From contig NDFF03000029.1 of the NCBI GenBank assembly GCA_002150815.3, positions 620,001 through 684,000 on the forward strand: a stretch of 64,000 nt of DNA, read 5' to 3'. Position numbers and translations under genes: made by a program. Shown piece after piece: positions 22,780 to 35,851 of the stretch; within the stretch, counting starts at the first letter, position 1, and the number at the start of each line of letters is the position of its first letter. The DNA is from Grammothele lineata. Taxonomy: Eukaryota; Basidiomycota; Agaricomycetes; Polyporales; Polyporaceae. The notes under the pieces are model-generated. The model searched no databases. It was not told where the DNA came from and saw nothing but the letters and a program-made list of their open reading frames with translations.

Positions 22780-23014
22780 ATATCGGTTGCCGGACAAAAG
22801 CCTTATCCAATCTCAAGCAATTATTGCCCGTCTTCGGAATCGAAGATCGAATAAGTAATGAACATATTTCCTCATGACAATTCGAGTCGCAAGGTCAACT
22901 ATTCCAACATACACAATGATAGTGGTACTACATATGCATTCAATCTCTTCGATATCCGTCCTTGTAATCAGAGTTCTAATGCCGGCCATTTAGCAGGGGT
23001 ACGCGTAGTATCAT

Positions 23015-23701
23015 CTAGTCGACACAAACCTTCGTGTACATGCCACCCCTGTCGTTCAGCCGACGCATAGGCGCGGGCTGGCTGATGTACCGACTTTCGT
23101 CACGGGTAGGTGAATTGGGATCTCCCTGAAGAGCCACGATTAGCTGTGTCGATGACGATGATTTGCGCGGCGTGCTCACATGTAGCGTGGTCATGATCGA
23201 GCTTACCGCAGCTCTACCGGACGACAGCTGGCCAGGCTTGGCGGCATCCTGGTCCTTCTTGTCGGCGGGCATGACGTACCGGTACTGGGGAGGTTCTTGG
23301 TTGGCGGTGCGTACAGAAGTGGACGTCCCCTTGCCGGTCCTTCCCATGCGGTCATTCGATACATCAGTTTGTTCGGCGTGCCGATGTTGCCCTAATGATG
23401 ATCGTGTTAGTAGGGGTGGAAAGAGGGGACAAGGATGTACGTACAAGTTGGCATTTCTCCGGGGTTTGAAGAGCTATGGCTACGACCCTGGACACGGAAC
23501 TGGAGCAACCAAAACGCGCCGAGGCCCGCCATTACGGTGGCCATCCCTATAGCCATGGTCTATGTGACTCGTCAGCCTGAAAAACTTGGCGGCAGGAGGG
23601 ACAACGCGACGGTCACTGACCCTGGGGGTACCACCTCGAACATGCGCGTGCATGGAAGCGTTGGGGTTACCGGTCTTGAGATTCGAGGAGTGCGTACTCA
23701 T
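23015..23701 (-). CDS. Small single-span membrane protein, unknown family
   Basis: Three exons: 23701-23621, 23559-23445, 23391-23015 (190 residues if unspliced inside exon 3). The N-terminal 27 residues are polar (MSTHSSNLKTGNPNASMHAH), then one hydrophobic span (MAIGMATVMAGLGAFWLLQF, about residues 29-48). A polar, Lys/Gln/Pro-rich tail contains YRYVMPADKKDQDAAKPGQ. Exon 3 also holds a potential 63-base intron (23206-23144, GTAAGC..ACACAG) that keeps the frame, giving 169 residues if removed. A TATATATA box lies about 70 bases upstream. No family is recognised; the small size and single span suggest an organelle-membrane accessory protein, but this is a guess. Confidence 0.6.
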
Positions 23702-24680
23702 TTTGAAGAGCGGTATTAGAGTGATGGTGTTCGAATAAGTTGGGGGGACTACCGCAGGCCCCGGTCAACCTATATATGAGGCACGCCAATAGGCGGAAGA
23801 TGCGCCTCTTTCCGCTCTCCGCTAGAGGAGCACATCGTAGGGGTACCATGAGGTCATACGCGGCGTTGGAGGCAGCTGAGAGAGCTGCCGCTCGATCGGA
23901 GTCGGAAGGTCGATGCGCTGACGTCGATCCGGATCCTCCTGAGCCGCAGTGGCGGCGGTCACCGATAGAGAGATGGTAGCAAGCAAGATGCAACAGTTGT
24001 TCAATCTTCACGCTGACTAGTTTTTGAGCTGCAGGACATATGCACGTAGCCCAAAGGTTGGGTGAAGTGACCACCATCCAGCTAGCAAAAGAACGATGCG
24101 TGAATGAACTGTACCGGTAGTTCTGGGGTAATGCAGTGAGTACGTACGCGTGTCGATATGTTGCTCCTAACTCCTGAGTCCTGTTCGGGTCCAACCACCT
24201 CCTCCATCGCCGCGAGTCATGATGTCATCGGAGATTTCCGTTCGGTGCAACGCGGGTCCTGACGCCATGCCCAGGATTCAGCATCATGGCTCAAAGTCGC
24301 CGCAATAGGAGCAGCTGCAGAGCGCATCGGAATGTCGGAAGAGATGGGCGGTGAGTCTACGTATGCAAGTGTGTTGACGTCAGTCGGAATACCTCTTATT
24401 CCCTGTTCTAATGCGGCATATTACCGCATAGTGACATGCTAACAGGTCGTTAACAATCTCGACTCCCACGATTACAAGGCGCGGCCTCCGTCGTGCCGGT
24501 GCCTGCCACTGCCAACCCAAGCCCACTCTACTGCGACGCTGCGTCCGCCCCTACCTCACCCTACCCATGTTCCAGCTTGTCTAAAATACGTTCGCGCTCC
24601 GTCTACCACTGCTTCTAATCTTCGCACTCGACGACTTTCTCTGCGCCCTCTTGCGTTGACGGGCGGTACCGACTGGGGAA
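23702..24680. other. Divergent intergenic region
   Basis: Separates the small membrane-protein gene from the Sec2 gene. A 176-codon frame on the minus strand (23667-24194) overlaps the TATA box and first exon in another frame and has no family motif, so I do not call it. Confidence 0.45.
23771..23777 (-). promoter_or_regulatory. TATA box of the small membrane-protein gene
   Basis: ATATATA on the minus strand, about 70 bases before the predicted ATG at 23701. Confidence 0.45.
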
Positions 24681-27600
24681 ATGACGCACACCCAAACAGC
24701 TTCCATCGACAGCGAAATGCACGACTTGAACGCCGAGGCAGACCTCCTCGAGCAGAAGACGACCGTGGTCCCAGGAGGCACGAATGGCGAAGATGCAAGA
24801 TTACAGTCGCATGGCTCTGACCCCGATGCCCAGGCCATGGTGATCGAGTCCCTCCGGAATCAGGTCCAGGACCTCTTCTCCCAAGTCACCCAGCTCAACA
24901 ACAAGCTGGTGCGCTCCTACGACCGTGTTTCCGACCTCGAAGATGAGCTCCATGTCACTTCGTCCAACCTCCGCCAAGCGACCATCAAGAACTCTCAGCT
25001 CGAGCTCGAGCGCACGCAACACCTCTCTGCGCTAAGCACTGGCTTGCTCGTCGAAAAGTCGCATGTCACCTCCGAGCTCACGCGCCTCATGGAGAAGGCG
25101 ACGGAAGAGGCCGCTCGCCGCGGCCAAGCCGAAAGTGCGCGGGCGGAGATTGAGAAGGATCTTGACGACCTCAGTGCGGGCCTCTTCGACCAGGCGAATC
25201 GAATGGTCGCCGAGGCGCGGATCGCAGAGGCTCGTAGCTCGCGGAAGCTGGAGGAGACGGAGGCGGCCCTGCGTAGCGCGGAGGAGGTTGTCGGAGCATT
25301 GCAGGGACAGATGCAGGCGCTGGAGTCGGAGAAGGAGCAGGCGGACAGGCGGGTCGAGGAGATGCGCATACGGATGGGCAAGGGCAAGTGGGTCGACCGC
25401 CCTCTAGAGACGGCTCGTACGAACAGGCCGCGTTTGCTGTCAACACACCTCCCTTACCACGAGTTCCTCGTCTTTGTCTCGCACCTCCGGACGATCCGAC
25501 CCGCGTCTCTCCAGCCGCCCGCAATATCCACCCTCCTCACGCTTCCGTTTCTAGCAAGGCTCCTAGTGGAAGATTCGTGCGTGTTTTCTTTCTCGTGAAG
25601 TTGAAACAAGCTCATCGTTACCCAGTGACCCGACCCTACGACTCGACCTCGCACCCTCACTAAACTGGCTCTCGAGGCGGTCTGTACTAGGCGCAATCCA
25701 CAGCGGCCAGCTGACGGTTGAACCGATGCAGTTCACGACGCTACTGGAGGAGCTGGCTCCGCCGAATATACCCGCCAACTCCCATCATACCCATGTTGTC
25801 TGTGCGCTCTGCGGGATGCCCATCTACTCTTCCTCAGAATCCCCAGCTAGCACACCGACGACACCCGTTCCTACCCCCCGCAGCGGTGCGCAGAGCGCGT
25901 CATGGTCCACAACGCTCTTCAAGAACGTGCGCGCAGGCGAAATCACCCTTCCAACATTCTCCAGTCACAACCGGAATTCCGCGCAGTTTGGCGCCCCTCT
26001 TACGGAGCCTCCTTCACAGCTCTACATCTTCCGTATCGAAACGCCCTCCTCTGGCCTCCCGGTATCCCTCCCGCTCGGCTCGCAGCAACCCAGCCAACCG
26101 GCCCGCCAGTCGATCTACCCATTGTGCTGTTCGGGCTGGTGCCTCGCACGGCTCCGCGCGACGTGCTCCCTCTGGGCGTTCGTGCGGACCAGCGTCCTCG
26201 AGAAGATCTGGGAGGAGCCTATGCTCACGCCCGCTCCTAGTGGCGCCCTCACCCGCTCGGGCGTGAACGGCGTGCAGAAACCCAATGGGGGCACGCACGC
26301 GGCCGACGCCGCACCCCAACCACCCCCGCGACGGGCTAAGATCGGCCTCGGCTCCCTCTGGGGCTCTATGCAGCGCAGCTTGAGTGGGACGCGCGAACCG
26401 ACGCCGGAGCCCCCTAAGGCTTCCCCTACCGTGGTCGACGCACGGCCGAAGCTGCCTCCGCGCGACCCCTCTCGGAAGACGCTTCTCCCGCCGCCCCCGG
26501 CGCACCCCGTCGTCGCGCATGCGAAGGAAGCAACAACTGGGCCAGTTCACCGCGTACCACCGCCGTTCAGGGAGGCGTCTCCAGCGCCTGCGCCTGTGGC
26601 CGCTCCGACGCCGTCTGGAACACCGCCTCCGTTGCCCAAACGTAACAGAGAGCGCACGCAGAGCACCGCGATTCCAGAGGGCGAGAAGAAGGCGGAGGTG
26701 AATGGCGTGGAGGAACATCCGGAGGCTACGGAGCAACCCAAGGAACCCGAAAACGTCGTCGTCGAGGCTGCCGCTCAGGATTCGCCTACAGCATCCTCAG
26801 AGGCAGCTGCCTCCGAGGATCCCAAGTCGGAAGCCAGCGAAACCCCCGTCGTCAACGGCACCACCGAGGAGACGAAGCCCGAGTCCGACATCAACAAGTT
26901 GGAAATACACATCCCCCCAACGATGTCCCGCGCCACGTCCAACGAGTCCTTCGCGACGCCCACCGAGGAGCTTCCGACGGCCATCCCCTCACCCGTCATA
27001 CCCGCAGCATCTGTCCCCCTTCCTGCCTCTGAAGAGGAGGCCTCGCCTGTCCCACAGGAGAAGGAGAAGACCCCTACGTCCGAGCACCCGCCTGCCCCCG
27101 AGGCTAGCTCTTTGCCAGCGCCAGCGCCCGCACCTGCCGCGGCCCCTACGTCAGGCGACAAGCCGCCAGAGCGCACTGGCTCTCCGGCTCCCCCGCCTCT
27201 ACCACGCCGTGCCGCGGCCCGTGCTCGTCCGTCGTCCGTGCTCGTCCCGCAGGCTGGCGCGCCGTCGGAGCAGCCGATGAAGGAGGATGCGGCTGCGTCT
27301 TCTGCCGCGCCTGAAGCTGTTGTTCCCCAGCCGGAAGGCGAAACGCAAGTTGCGCCAGCCCCTGTTGAGCAGCCCGAGCCAGCGACGGAGCAGACAGAGT
27401 CCACGGTCGACGCCGCTCCCGCCGATGCCCCCACGGCTACCCTCGCAGAGAAGGACGTATCTCCTACATCCGAGCCCACCGCGGAAGCTGCGCCCGCCTC
27501 ATTGACGGATGAGCCCGAGCAGATCGTGCCGGGGACCGAGACTCCTGTTGCCCCTGCACCTGTGTCCGCCGACCCCGCCCCTGCGTCCACCGACGCAAAT

Positions 27601-27828
27601 GCCGCTAGCCTGCCGGTGAACGGCGACGTCCCCACGTCCGCTCCTACTCTTGCTTCCGAAGCAAAGCCCGAGATCGAGGCCAAGGTTGAGCCCTCTGTGC
27701 CGGACAAGGAGGAGGTAGACAACGGGCAGTTCGTCGGAGACGCGACATGGGAGGAGCGGACATACAAAGAGCTCATTCGCCTCCGGGAAGAGATGTTCTG
27801 GGCGCGCATTGGCGCGGCCGTGCACTGA
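24681..27828 (+). CDS. SEC2: Sec2-type Rab guanine nucleotide exchange factor
   Basis: Two exons: 24681-25576 and 25626-27828, with a 49-base GTGCGT..CCCAG intron (1032 residues). Residues about 50-240 are a coiled coil; the Sec2/Rabin8 exchange signature is DLDDLSAGLFDQANRMVAEA (160-179). After the coil comes a conserved fungal Sec2 region (HLPYHEFLVFVSHLRTIRPA, LDLAPSLNWLSRRSVLGAIH). Next is a Cys-rich module starting CALCGMP (Cys358, Cys361) and ending CCSGWC near an aromatic helix. The last 550 residues are low-complexity Pro/Ala/Glu with PPLP-type segments, ending in a short helix (YKELIRLREEMFWARIG). Sec2 activates the Rab Sec4 on secretory vesicles bound for the hyphal tip. Assignment of the exchange domain is strong; the tail's role is unknown. 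Confidence 0.9.
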
Positions 27829-28147
27829 GCTCGAACGTGGCGGCTTCTGAAGAGGGGGAAGGGGAGGTGAAGGATATCTATGCGCTATCTTCTATGGACC
27901 GGACCGTGGTCGCTGTTGTTGTAATCCGGGGGTGTTGTGTAGATGTGTTCGGGGTGGTTTTACAGTGTCGTTTACTAAAGTATGCGTCGTCTGTTGGAGT
28001 CGGGCATAAAATATAATACCTCATACTGCAAACAGGGAGTGTGTCCAGGAACGGAGTCGTCCGAGAGGTTGGACTACAATAGCATCAAGACTCTAGACGT
28101 ACAACGTATATGCGGGAGGAAGTGTAGGCCATGAAACGACGGCTAGT
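27829..28147. other. Convergent intergenic region
   Basis: 3' flanks of the Sec2 gene and the Spp2 gene. Nothing else seen. Confidence 0.5.
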
Positions 28148-29533
28148 CTAATAGCGGTCCTTATCTCTCCTCCTGGACGAGTCATAACGATCCCTAGAAC
28201 GTGAACGATCCCTCCTCCTGTCCCTATCCCTGCGAGACGAGTCGTATTCATCGTCCCGCCGACGGTCGCGATCTCTGTTCCGGTCCCGGTCCTTCTCCCT
28301 ATCACGATCACGACCGCTGTCCCGATACTGGTCCCGGTCGCTGTCTCTATAACGGTCCCGATCGTCTCGACGGTCATCACGGTCTCGCCGATGGCCAGGT
28401 GATGGGGAGCGCGACGGCCTCCTCGACCCAGTCCTCGACGACGGAGAGCGCTGCCTCGAAGAGTTGCCGCTATCCCCTCCCCTTTCCCGGCCCCCTTCCC
28501 CCCCATCCTCCGCTTTCCTCTCCCGTTTGATGACGGGAACGTACCGCTTCTCCGGACGCGCCTTAGCCCCCTTCTTGCCCTTACTCCCATCATCAAAGAC
28601 TTCACGCTCCTTCGCGCCTATACCAAGCAGAGCAGGGCGGGCCTGCGGTAGCCACGGCTCGACGAGGCCCTTGCCTTGCTTGCGGCTCGCCGCCTGCCCC
28701 TCCTTCCAGCCCATACCACGGAGAAGCGCTGCGCCGAACTGTGCGACGGGCACACGCTCGTAGTCGGCGAGCGACGCCGAGTCGGGCAGCTCCTGCACGT
28801 CCTGCTTGTATGCGTCGTCCTCGCTCGGCGCGGGGATGATGTCGATCTGGGGACCGTCGATGCCATCGCCGCCGGATGCTGCACCAGCGAGGATGGCGCG
28901 GAGGGCCTTGTCGTCTTCACTTTCCTCAACCTTCGGCACGTCTGCTGGCGTGGGTGTCTCGACATCGGGCATGGGCTCATCTGCATCGTTCTCCTCGACT
29001 TTAACGCGCTTCCTAACCTGCAGGCCGGACACCTGAGGTCCCGAGTTGATGGTGTCGCGAGTACCGAGTCCGCCAACGGAGCCGTCGGCCCCGGTGGTGG
29101 CGGCTGCGCTGGGCGGGACGTAGAGCTGCTTGCGCTTGCGTGCGAGCTCACGCCAGTCACGATTTTTGAGCGCAGGAATGACAAGGGGGCCTTGTGGTTT
29201 GGGCTTCTCATGCAGGCTGCAACGATGGCGGGCTGCTGTGAGTTGAGGACCCGCACGCGAACAAGAGCATGAAGGAACACACCGCTGGGCGCCGAACTTA
29301 TCAAAGGCGGTTACGAGCTCATCCTCGGCCTCTGAGCCTTCTTCGTCAGAGCTGTCGCGCTCGCTGTATGTACGTGTGGGCGGGGTACCGCGTGAAAGCG
29401 GGCTGTTGGGGGTGCTAGTGCCGGAGAGGCGGGAGGGTAGAGCGGGGACTTTGAAGGAAGACGAATCCGACTCGGACCCAGCGCGCGAGCTGGGAGTAGG
29501 GCGGCGTACGGTGAAAGAGACCTTCTCGGCCAT
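28148..29533 (-). CDS. SPP2: Spp2-like G-patch pre-mRNA splicing factor
   Basis: Two exons: 29533-29283 and 29216-28148 (439 residues). The KNRDWRELARKRKQLYVPP stretch precedes an acidic linker and the DExH-helicase-binding G-patch (AQFGAALLRGMGWKEG, then KPWLPQ-like EPWLPQARPALLGIGA; about residues 240-285). This is the Spp2/GPKOW family, which recruits and activates the helicase Prp2 for the first catalytic step of splicing in the nucleus. The C-terminal third is an extended Arg/Asp repeat (many RDRD and RRDRD units), long compared with yeast Spp2 and like an RS/RD nuclear-speckle domain. The 66-base intron has no stop and is a multiple of three, so its retention would add 22 Cys-rich residues. 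Start is the ATG opening MAEKVSFTVRR. Confidence 0.88.
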   Translation of the reverse strand: MAEKVSFTVRRPTPSSRAGSESDSSSFKVPALPSRLSGTSTPNSPLSRGTPPTRTYSERDSSDEEGSEAEDELVTAFDKFGAQRCVPSCSCSRAGPQLTAARHRCSLHEKPKPQGPLVIPALKNRDWRELARKRKQLYVPPSAAATTGADGSVGGLGTRDTINSGPQVSGLQVRKRVKVEENDADEPMPDVETPTPADVPKVEESEDDKALRAILAGAASGGDGIDGPQIDIIPAPSEDDAYKQDVQELPDSASLADYERVPVAQFGAALLRGMGWKEGQAASRKQGKGLVEPWLPQARPALLGIGAKEREVFDDGSKGKKGAKARPEKRYVPVIKRERKAEDGGEGGRERGGDSGNSSRQRSPSSRTGSRRPSRSPSPGHRRDRDDRRDDRDRYRDSDRDQYRDSGRDRDREKDRDRNRDRDRRRDDEYDSSRRDRDRRRDRSRSRDRYDSSRRRDKDRY

Positions 29534-30373
29534 CGTGGAGGATGGCGGTCGTGGTTGGGATCGGGGTCGAAACACTGGTGGCCGTCACTGATCAAGACAC
29601 GGAGCGGGCGTCTGCCGCGCTGGTGCGGACTCATAGCGCTGACGCGGAGCCGAGGCGCGGGGAAACGACTTTTGGAATCTACTTCGAGGGCCCAACAGTC
29701 TCAGCGCACCCTCAAGTTGATTGAATGTTATGATGCACTCAGGCAGCAGTTTCTCATCAAGTTGCTGTTCCCAGATGAATTCCATGCGTCGGGCGAAGGG
29801 TCGATCGGAAAAGGGAACATACTACTATAGTACGGACCGCGGGCATATGCAACAAAGAGTTTCTTGAGTTTGAGAGATCTTGATACAGATGCCGGCGAAC
29901 AGTACTGAGCACGTAGAAAAGACGATCGCTGTGATTCGCCTTCGGTACTGGCCACGACGAGCGTGATAGTGGTGGGTGTCGAAGTTCGCTTATGACAGAC
30001 GCCCAGAGAGGCCCTTCCACAGTACACGACCTAATCCCTCCAACACCGACTAGAAAGGTTACACCGCAATTAAGAATCGTGAATCAACAACACGTAGCGA
30101 AAGTAAGTACATGAAAAGAAAGGAACGGTCATCATCTAGCGAGAGTGTCCTTTAATCGTGTCGTGGCGGCCCGCCCGAGGCGGGCGCGGATGCTAGAGTA
30201 GAGTCCATTTTGCTGCGATCGTCCGTGCGCTTCCTTTCCGTACAGGTATTCCGTTCATTCATACACTCTTCCCTTTCTTTGACAAAGCTTCTTCTTTCGC
30301 CCCACACGCCCTTCCAGGGCGGACCCCCCATCAGAGTACGAAGGAGACGCACGTCCGCTCGCTGGATACGCGC
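29534..30373. other. Intergenic region
   Basis: 5' flank of the Spp2 gene and 3' flank of the GFAT gene. I find no coding unit. Confidence 0.45.
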
Positions 30374-33128
<2,755 letters not shown>

Positions 33129-35005
33129 GATTATCGACGATGCTTGGGTGCGTTTATACGGGGGTCGTTACGGGGCGTCGGGGCGTGAAGCGGGCGAACG
33201 GGGCGATGGCTCGTAGGGGTGAACGGGACAGAGAGACGGAGACGGGGACGTTGGAGCGATAGGGAGGCGTTCGGAAGTGTTTATATTCGCCTCGAACGCG
33301 TTGCAATTGAATCCCGAAACGGCAGCTTACATAAGGGGTGGCGTGCAAAGTGGCGGGCGTCTGTGCGGGCAACGGAAGGCGACGCTTGGGCGCTTGGACG
33401 ACGCTGTGCTGCCCCGCGCTCATCTCGCTCTGCTCCTCCTTCTCGCCGCACAGCCCACCGAGCCTGCACCGGTTTCTCGCTCGACGGTGGCGGGGTCAAC
33501 GTTCGCCACGCTGCACAGACCCGCCCCTTGCACGCTCCTCACGTTTCACCCCCACATCCCGGGCGACGGGTATGATCGACGCGCTGCGGCTCCGCGGTCT
33601 CGCGCGACGCATCCAGAGAAGCAAGCTCGCGTCTTTAACACAAGTATTTCTGCTTCACGGCGCAGCGCTCGACACTCTATTTTGCGCAGCGGCGACAAGA
33701 ACACCGAAGGAACGTGCCACAGGGCGTGCCGTCTTGTACCTTATCGCCATCGGTGCTGGCAAAGCGGCAGGTACCCCAGTCCGGCGCATCACACCTCCCG
33801 TAGCTCCTCCTCGAAACGAAGTCCCAACGTGGCGGCGCACATCCCGCGCTCGCGGGGACCTCCTCCAGGCGTACCCACCTTCTCTGTCCGTCGACGCACA
33901 GCTCTCTCGGTCGTCGGTCTCACGGCTACGGAAGGCCTATGTCCGGACCCGCCCTTAACACCAGGACGGTCTCTATCCCCGTCGCGGCCTTCGCAACACT
34001 GTCATCCAACGAAACTTCTCTCGTCGTGTTTGGCCGCCACGCATACTGCTTGCTGTGCGCTTCGCTCGTCCTTTATTTACTACTTGCCGAGGGTTGCACT
34101 TTAACGTGGTCCACTCGCGGGCACCATCCGGTCCGCGCGCGATGCTTCGCCACGTAAGGCTTTCTGATGCCGAGGCCCTTACTCTTTTGCTGCCACCTCC
34201 TGCGTACCTGTGATGGCTTCTAAGACAAGCTATGGACTGATCTACATAGGACGACGAAGGTGGGCGCTGATCCGCGCACTTTGCGCAGCGCACCTATTCG
34301 AAACTATACCTCCGACGATACTGCTGTCTAGGCCGGGCGTGAGCGTTCAACGTGCAACGCCCGATGTCCATCGCCATAGTACGTCTCTTCGTCTTGGGTT
34401 GAACGTCGTAGCAGATGATCACTTCAATACGTCCTCCAGCCTCCTGCACGTCGCTTAACTTCGAGGGCTTCTTCCCTTGGTCCTCGTGTTGCCCCTCAAA
34501 ACCCGCTCGCTCGCTCCTCCGAGCATGTCTTGGCCTTACGAAAGGGCTGCCTTCCATTAGTGCTTTCTGGCTGGCGGACTCGTAGGACCTCCGAGCTCGG
34601 ATACGTAGTCCCCTCCGACGGGTCGGACAATTTCAAGTGATCGGACGAGTTGTACACTTGCGCGTTTGCTCTTTGAAGAGCTTGTTGGCTTTCCTTGCGT
34701 AGATATGTGTAGTACGTCAATCAATCCACGTGCGTCGTAGCCGTTTGATGGTCCACTCTGGTTTCTGAGATGTCCGCCGCAATCGGGTTCAAAGGCACCT
34801 TGCGGATAATCTCTGCTACGTGTCGGGTTCTAGGAGGCAGACTATCGCCATAATAGTAATGAAGAAACACGCTCACAACAATGAACTAAATATGTACGAC
34901 GTTCAATACCTCGGCGTCCACACGCCGATGAGGATGAAAGGCATTATGACGACTAAAGATACAATCGAGCGCTATGATACATGTCCAACGTTGCTACAGT
35001 TTACC
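33129..35005. other. Intergenic region
   Basis: 5' flank of the GFAT gene. Long overlapping open frames at 33277-34104 and 33338-33958 reflect GC-rich sequence; they lack family motifs and compete with each other. No gene called. Confidence 0.45.
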
Positions 35006-35851
35006 TTAGTACGGCGGACCCTGGCTCTGACCCGCACCGAACTGCCTCTCCGTCACATCAGAGAGGGTGTTCGCGTTCTGCATACCGCCGAGATGCCTGT
35101 TGTCCGGGTGCGCGCCTGTCCAACACCATCCGTCAGCGCCTTATCCTCGACACTACGCCCAAGCAAAAACGCTCAACACTCACCATGCGCGACGGCCCGC
35201 TCGCGGCGCATGAGCGCCTCCTTCTCGAGCCGCTCCGCCTCCGCGATCTCCGCGCTCTGCATCTTGAACGCGCCCGCCTCTTGCTCCTTCTGGAAGCCCT
35301 TCTCCTTCAACGCCTGGCTCCCGACGAGCGAGCCCACCGCCCGCTCCGCCTTACCCGCAAGCCGGTTTCCGGCACCCCCGCCGCCTCCAGACGCACCGCC
35401 GGTCGAGGGGTGGGTGTTGATGTGCGACGCGGGAGGGACGTTCGGGTTCGGGCCTGTGCTGCCCAACCCGGAGCCCGGCCCGCCAGCCACGGCTTGCGAG
35501 TTGGGACCGGGGCCGTTGGAGTAGGGGTCGGTACCGGGACCAGCGCCCGCGCCCTGGAAAGAAGAAATGGTGAGCAAGGGGGCGCCGTAGAAGATGAGAA
35601 GGGGGAGGCGTACAGTGGTGGCGAAGTTCCGGTTCCCGAGGGTGTCCTGGTTTGTGCCGTATTGTTGGCCACCCAGGGGCTGCTGGCCCTGAGTAGCGAG
35701 AGTGGGGTCTTGGGTATCGTTCAGCCTATCACTATGGCGACCGTCATGGGTGCGATCGGTGTCCTACAATAAGGAGATTGGTGAGTATAGCGGACGGTGT
35801 GAGAGAGAAACTCGAACCGCGTACATGGTGGTTCTTCTTGAAAAGAGGCAT
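35006..35851 (-). CDS. Glycine-rich hydrophilic protein with CsbD-like segment
   Basis: Four exons: 35851-35825, 35763-35614, 35553-35184, 35115-35006 (218 residues). The start MPLFKKNHH is followed by polar Gln/Asn/Thr-rich repeats with two TLGN/TLAT elements, then a Gly/Pro/Asn-rich linker (GGASGGGGGAGNRLAGKAER). The segment NRLAGKAERAVGSLVGS with KEKG resembles the CsbD-like fold, and a charged Glu/Ala helix follows. It ends HPDNRHLGGMQNANTLSDVT. Proteins of this layout are common in Agaricomycetes and are often stress-linked, but that is inference. A TATAAG box lies about 110 bases upstream. All junctions agree in phase; the short first and last exons are supported by frame and splice consensus. 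Confidence 0.8.

Noticed and set aside
26775..27809. 344-codon minus-strand frame opposite Sec2
   Set aside because: It is the antisense shadow of the Pro/Ala/Glu-rich Sec2 tail; Ala/Gly/Ser/Val-rich composition results from the complementary codons.
33277..34104. 275-codon open frame on the plus strand
   Set aside because: It overlaps another 206-codon frame on the same strand, is Arg/Ser/Pro-rich without motifs, and lies in GC-rich DNA upstream of the GFAT gene.
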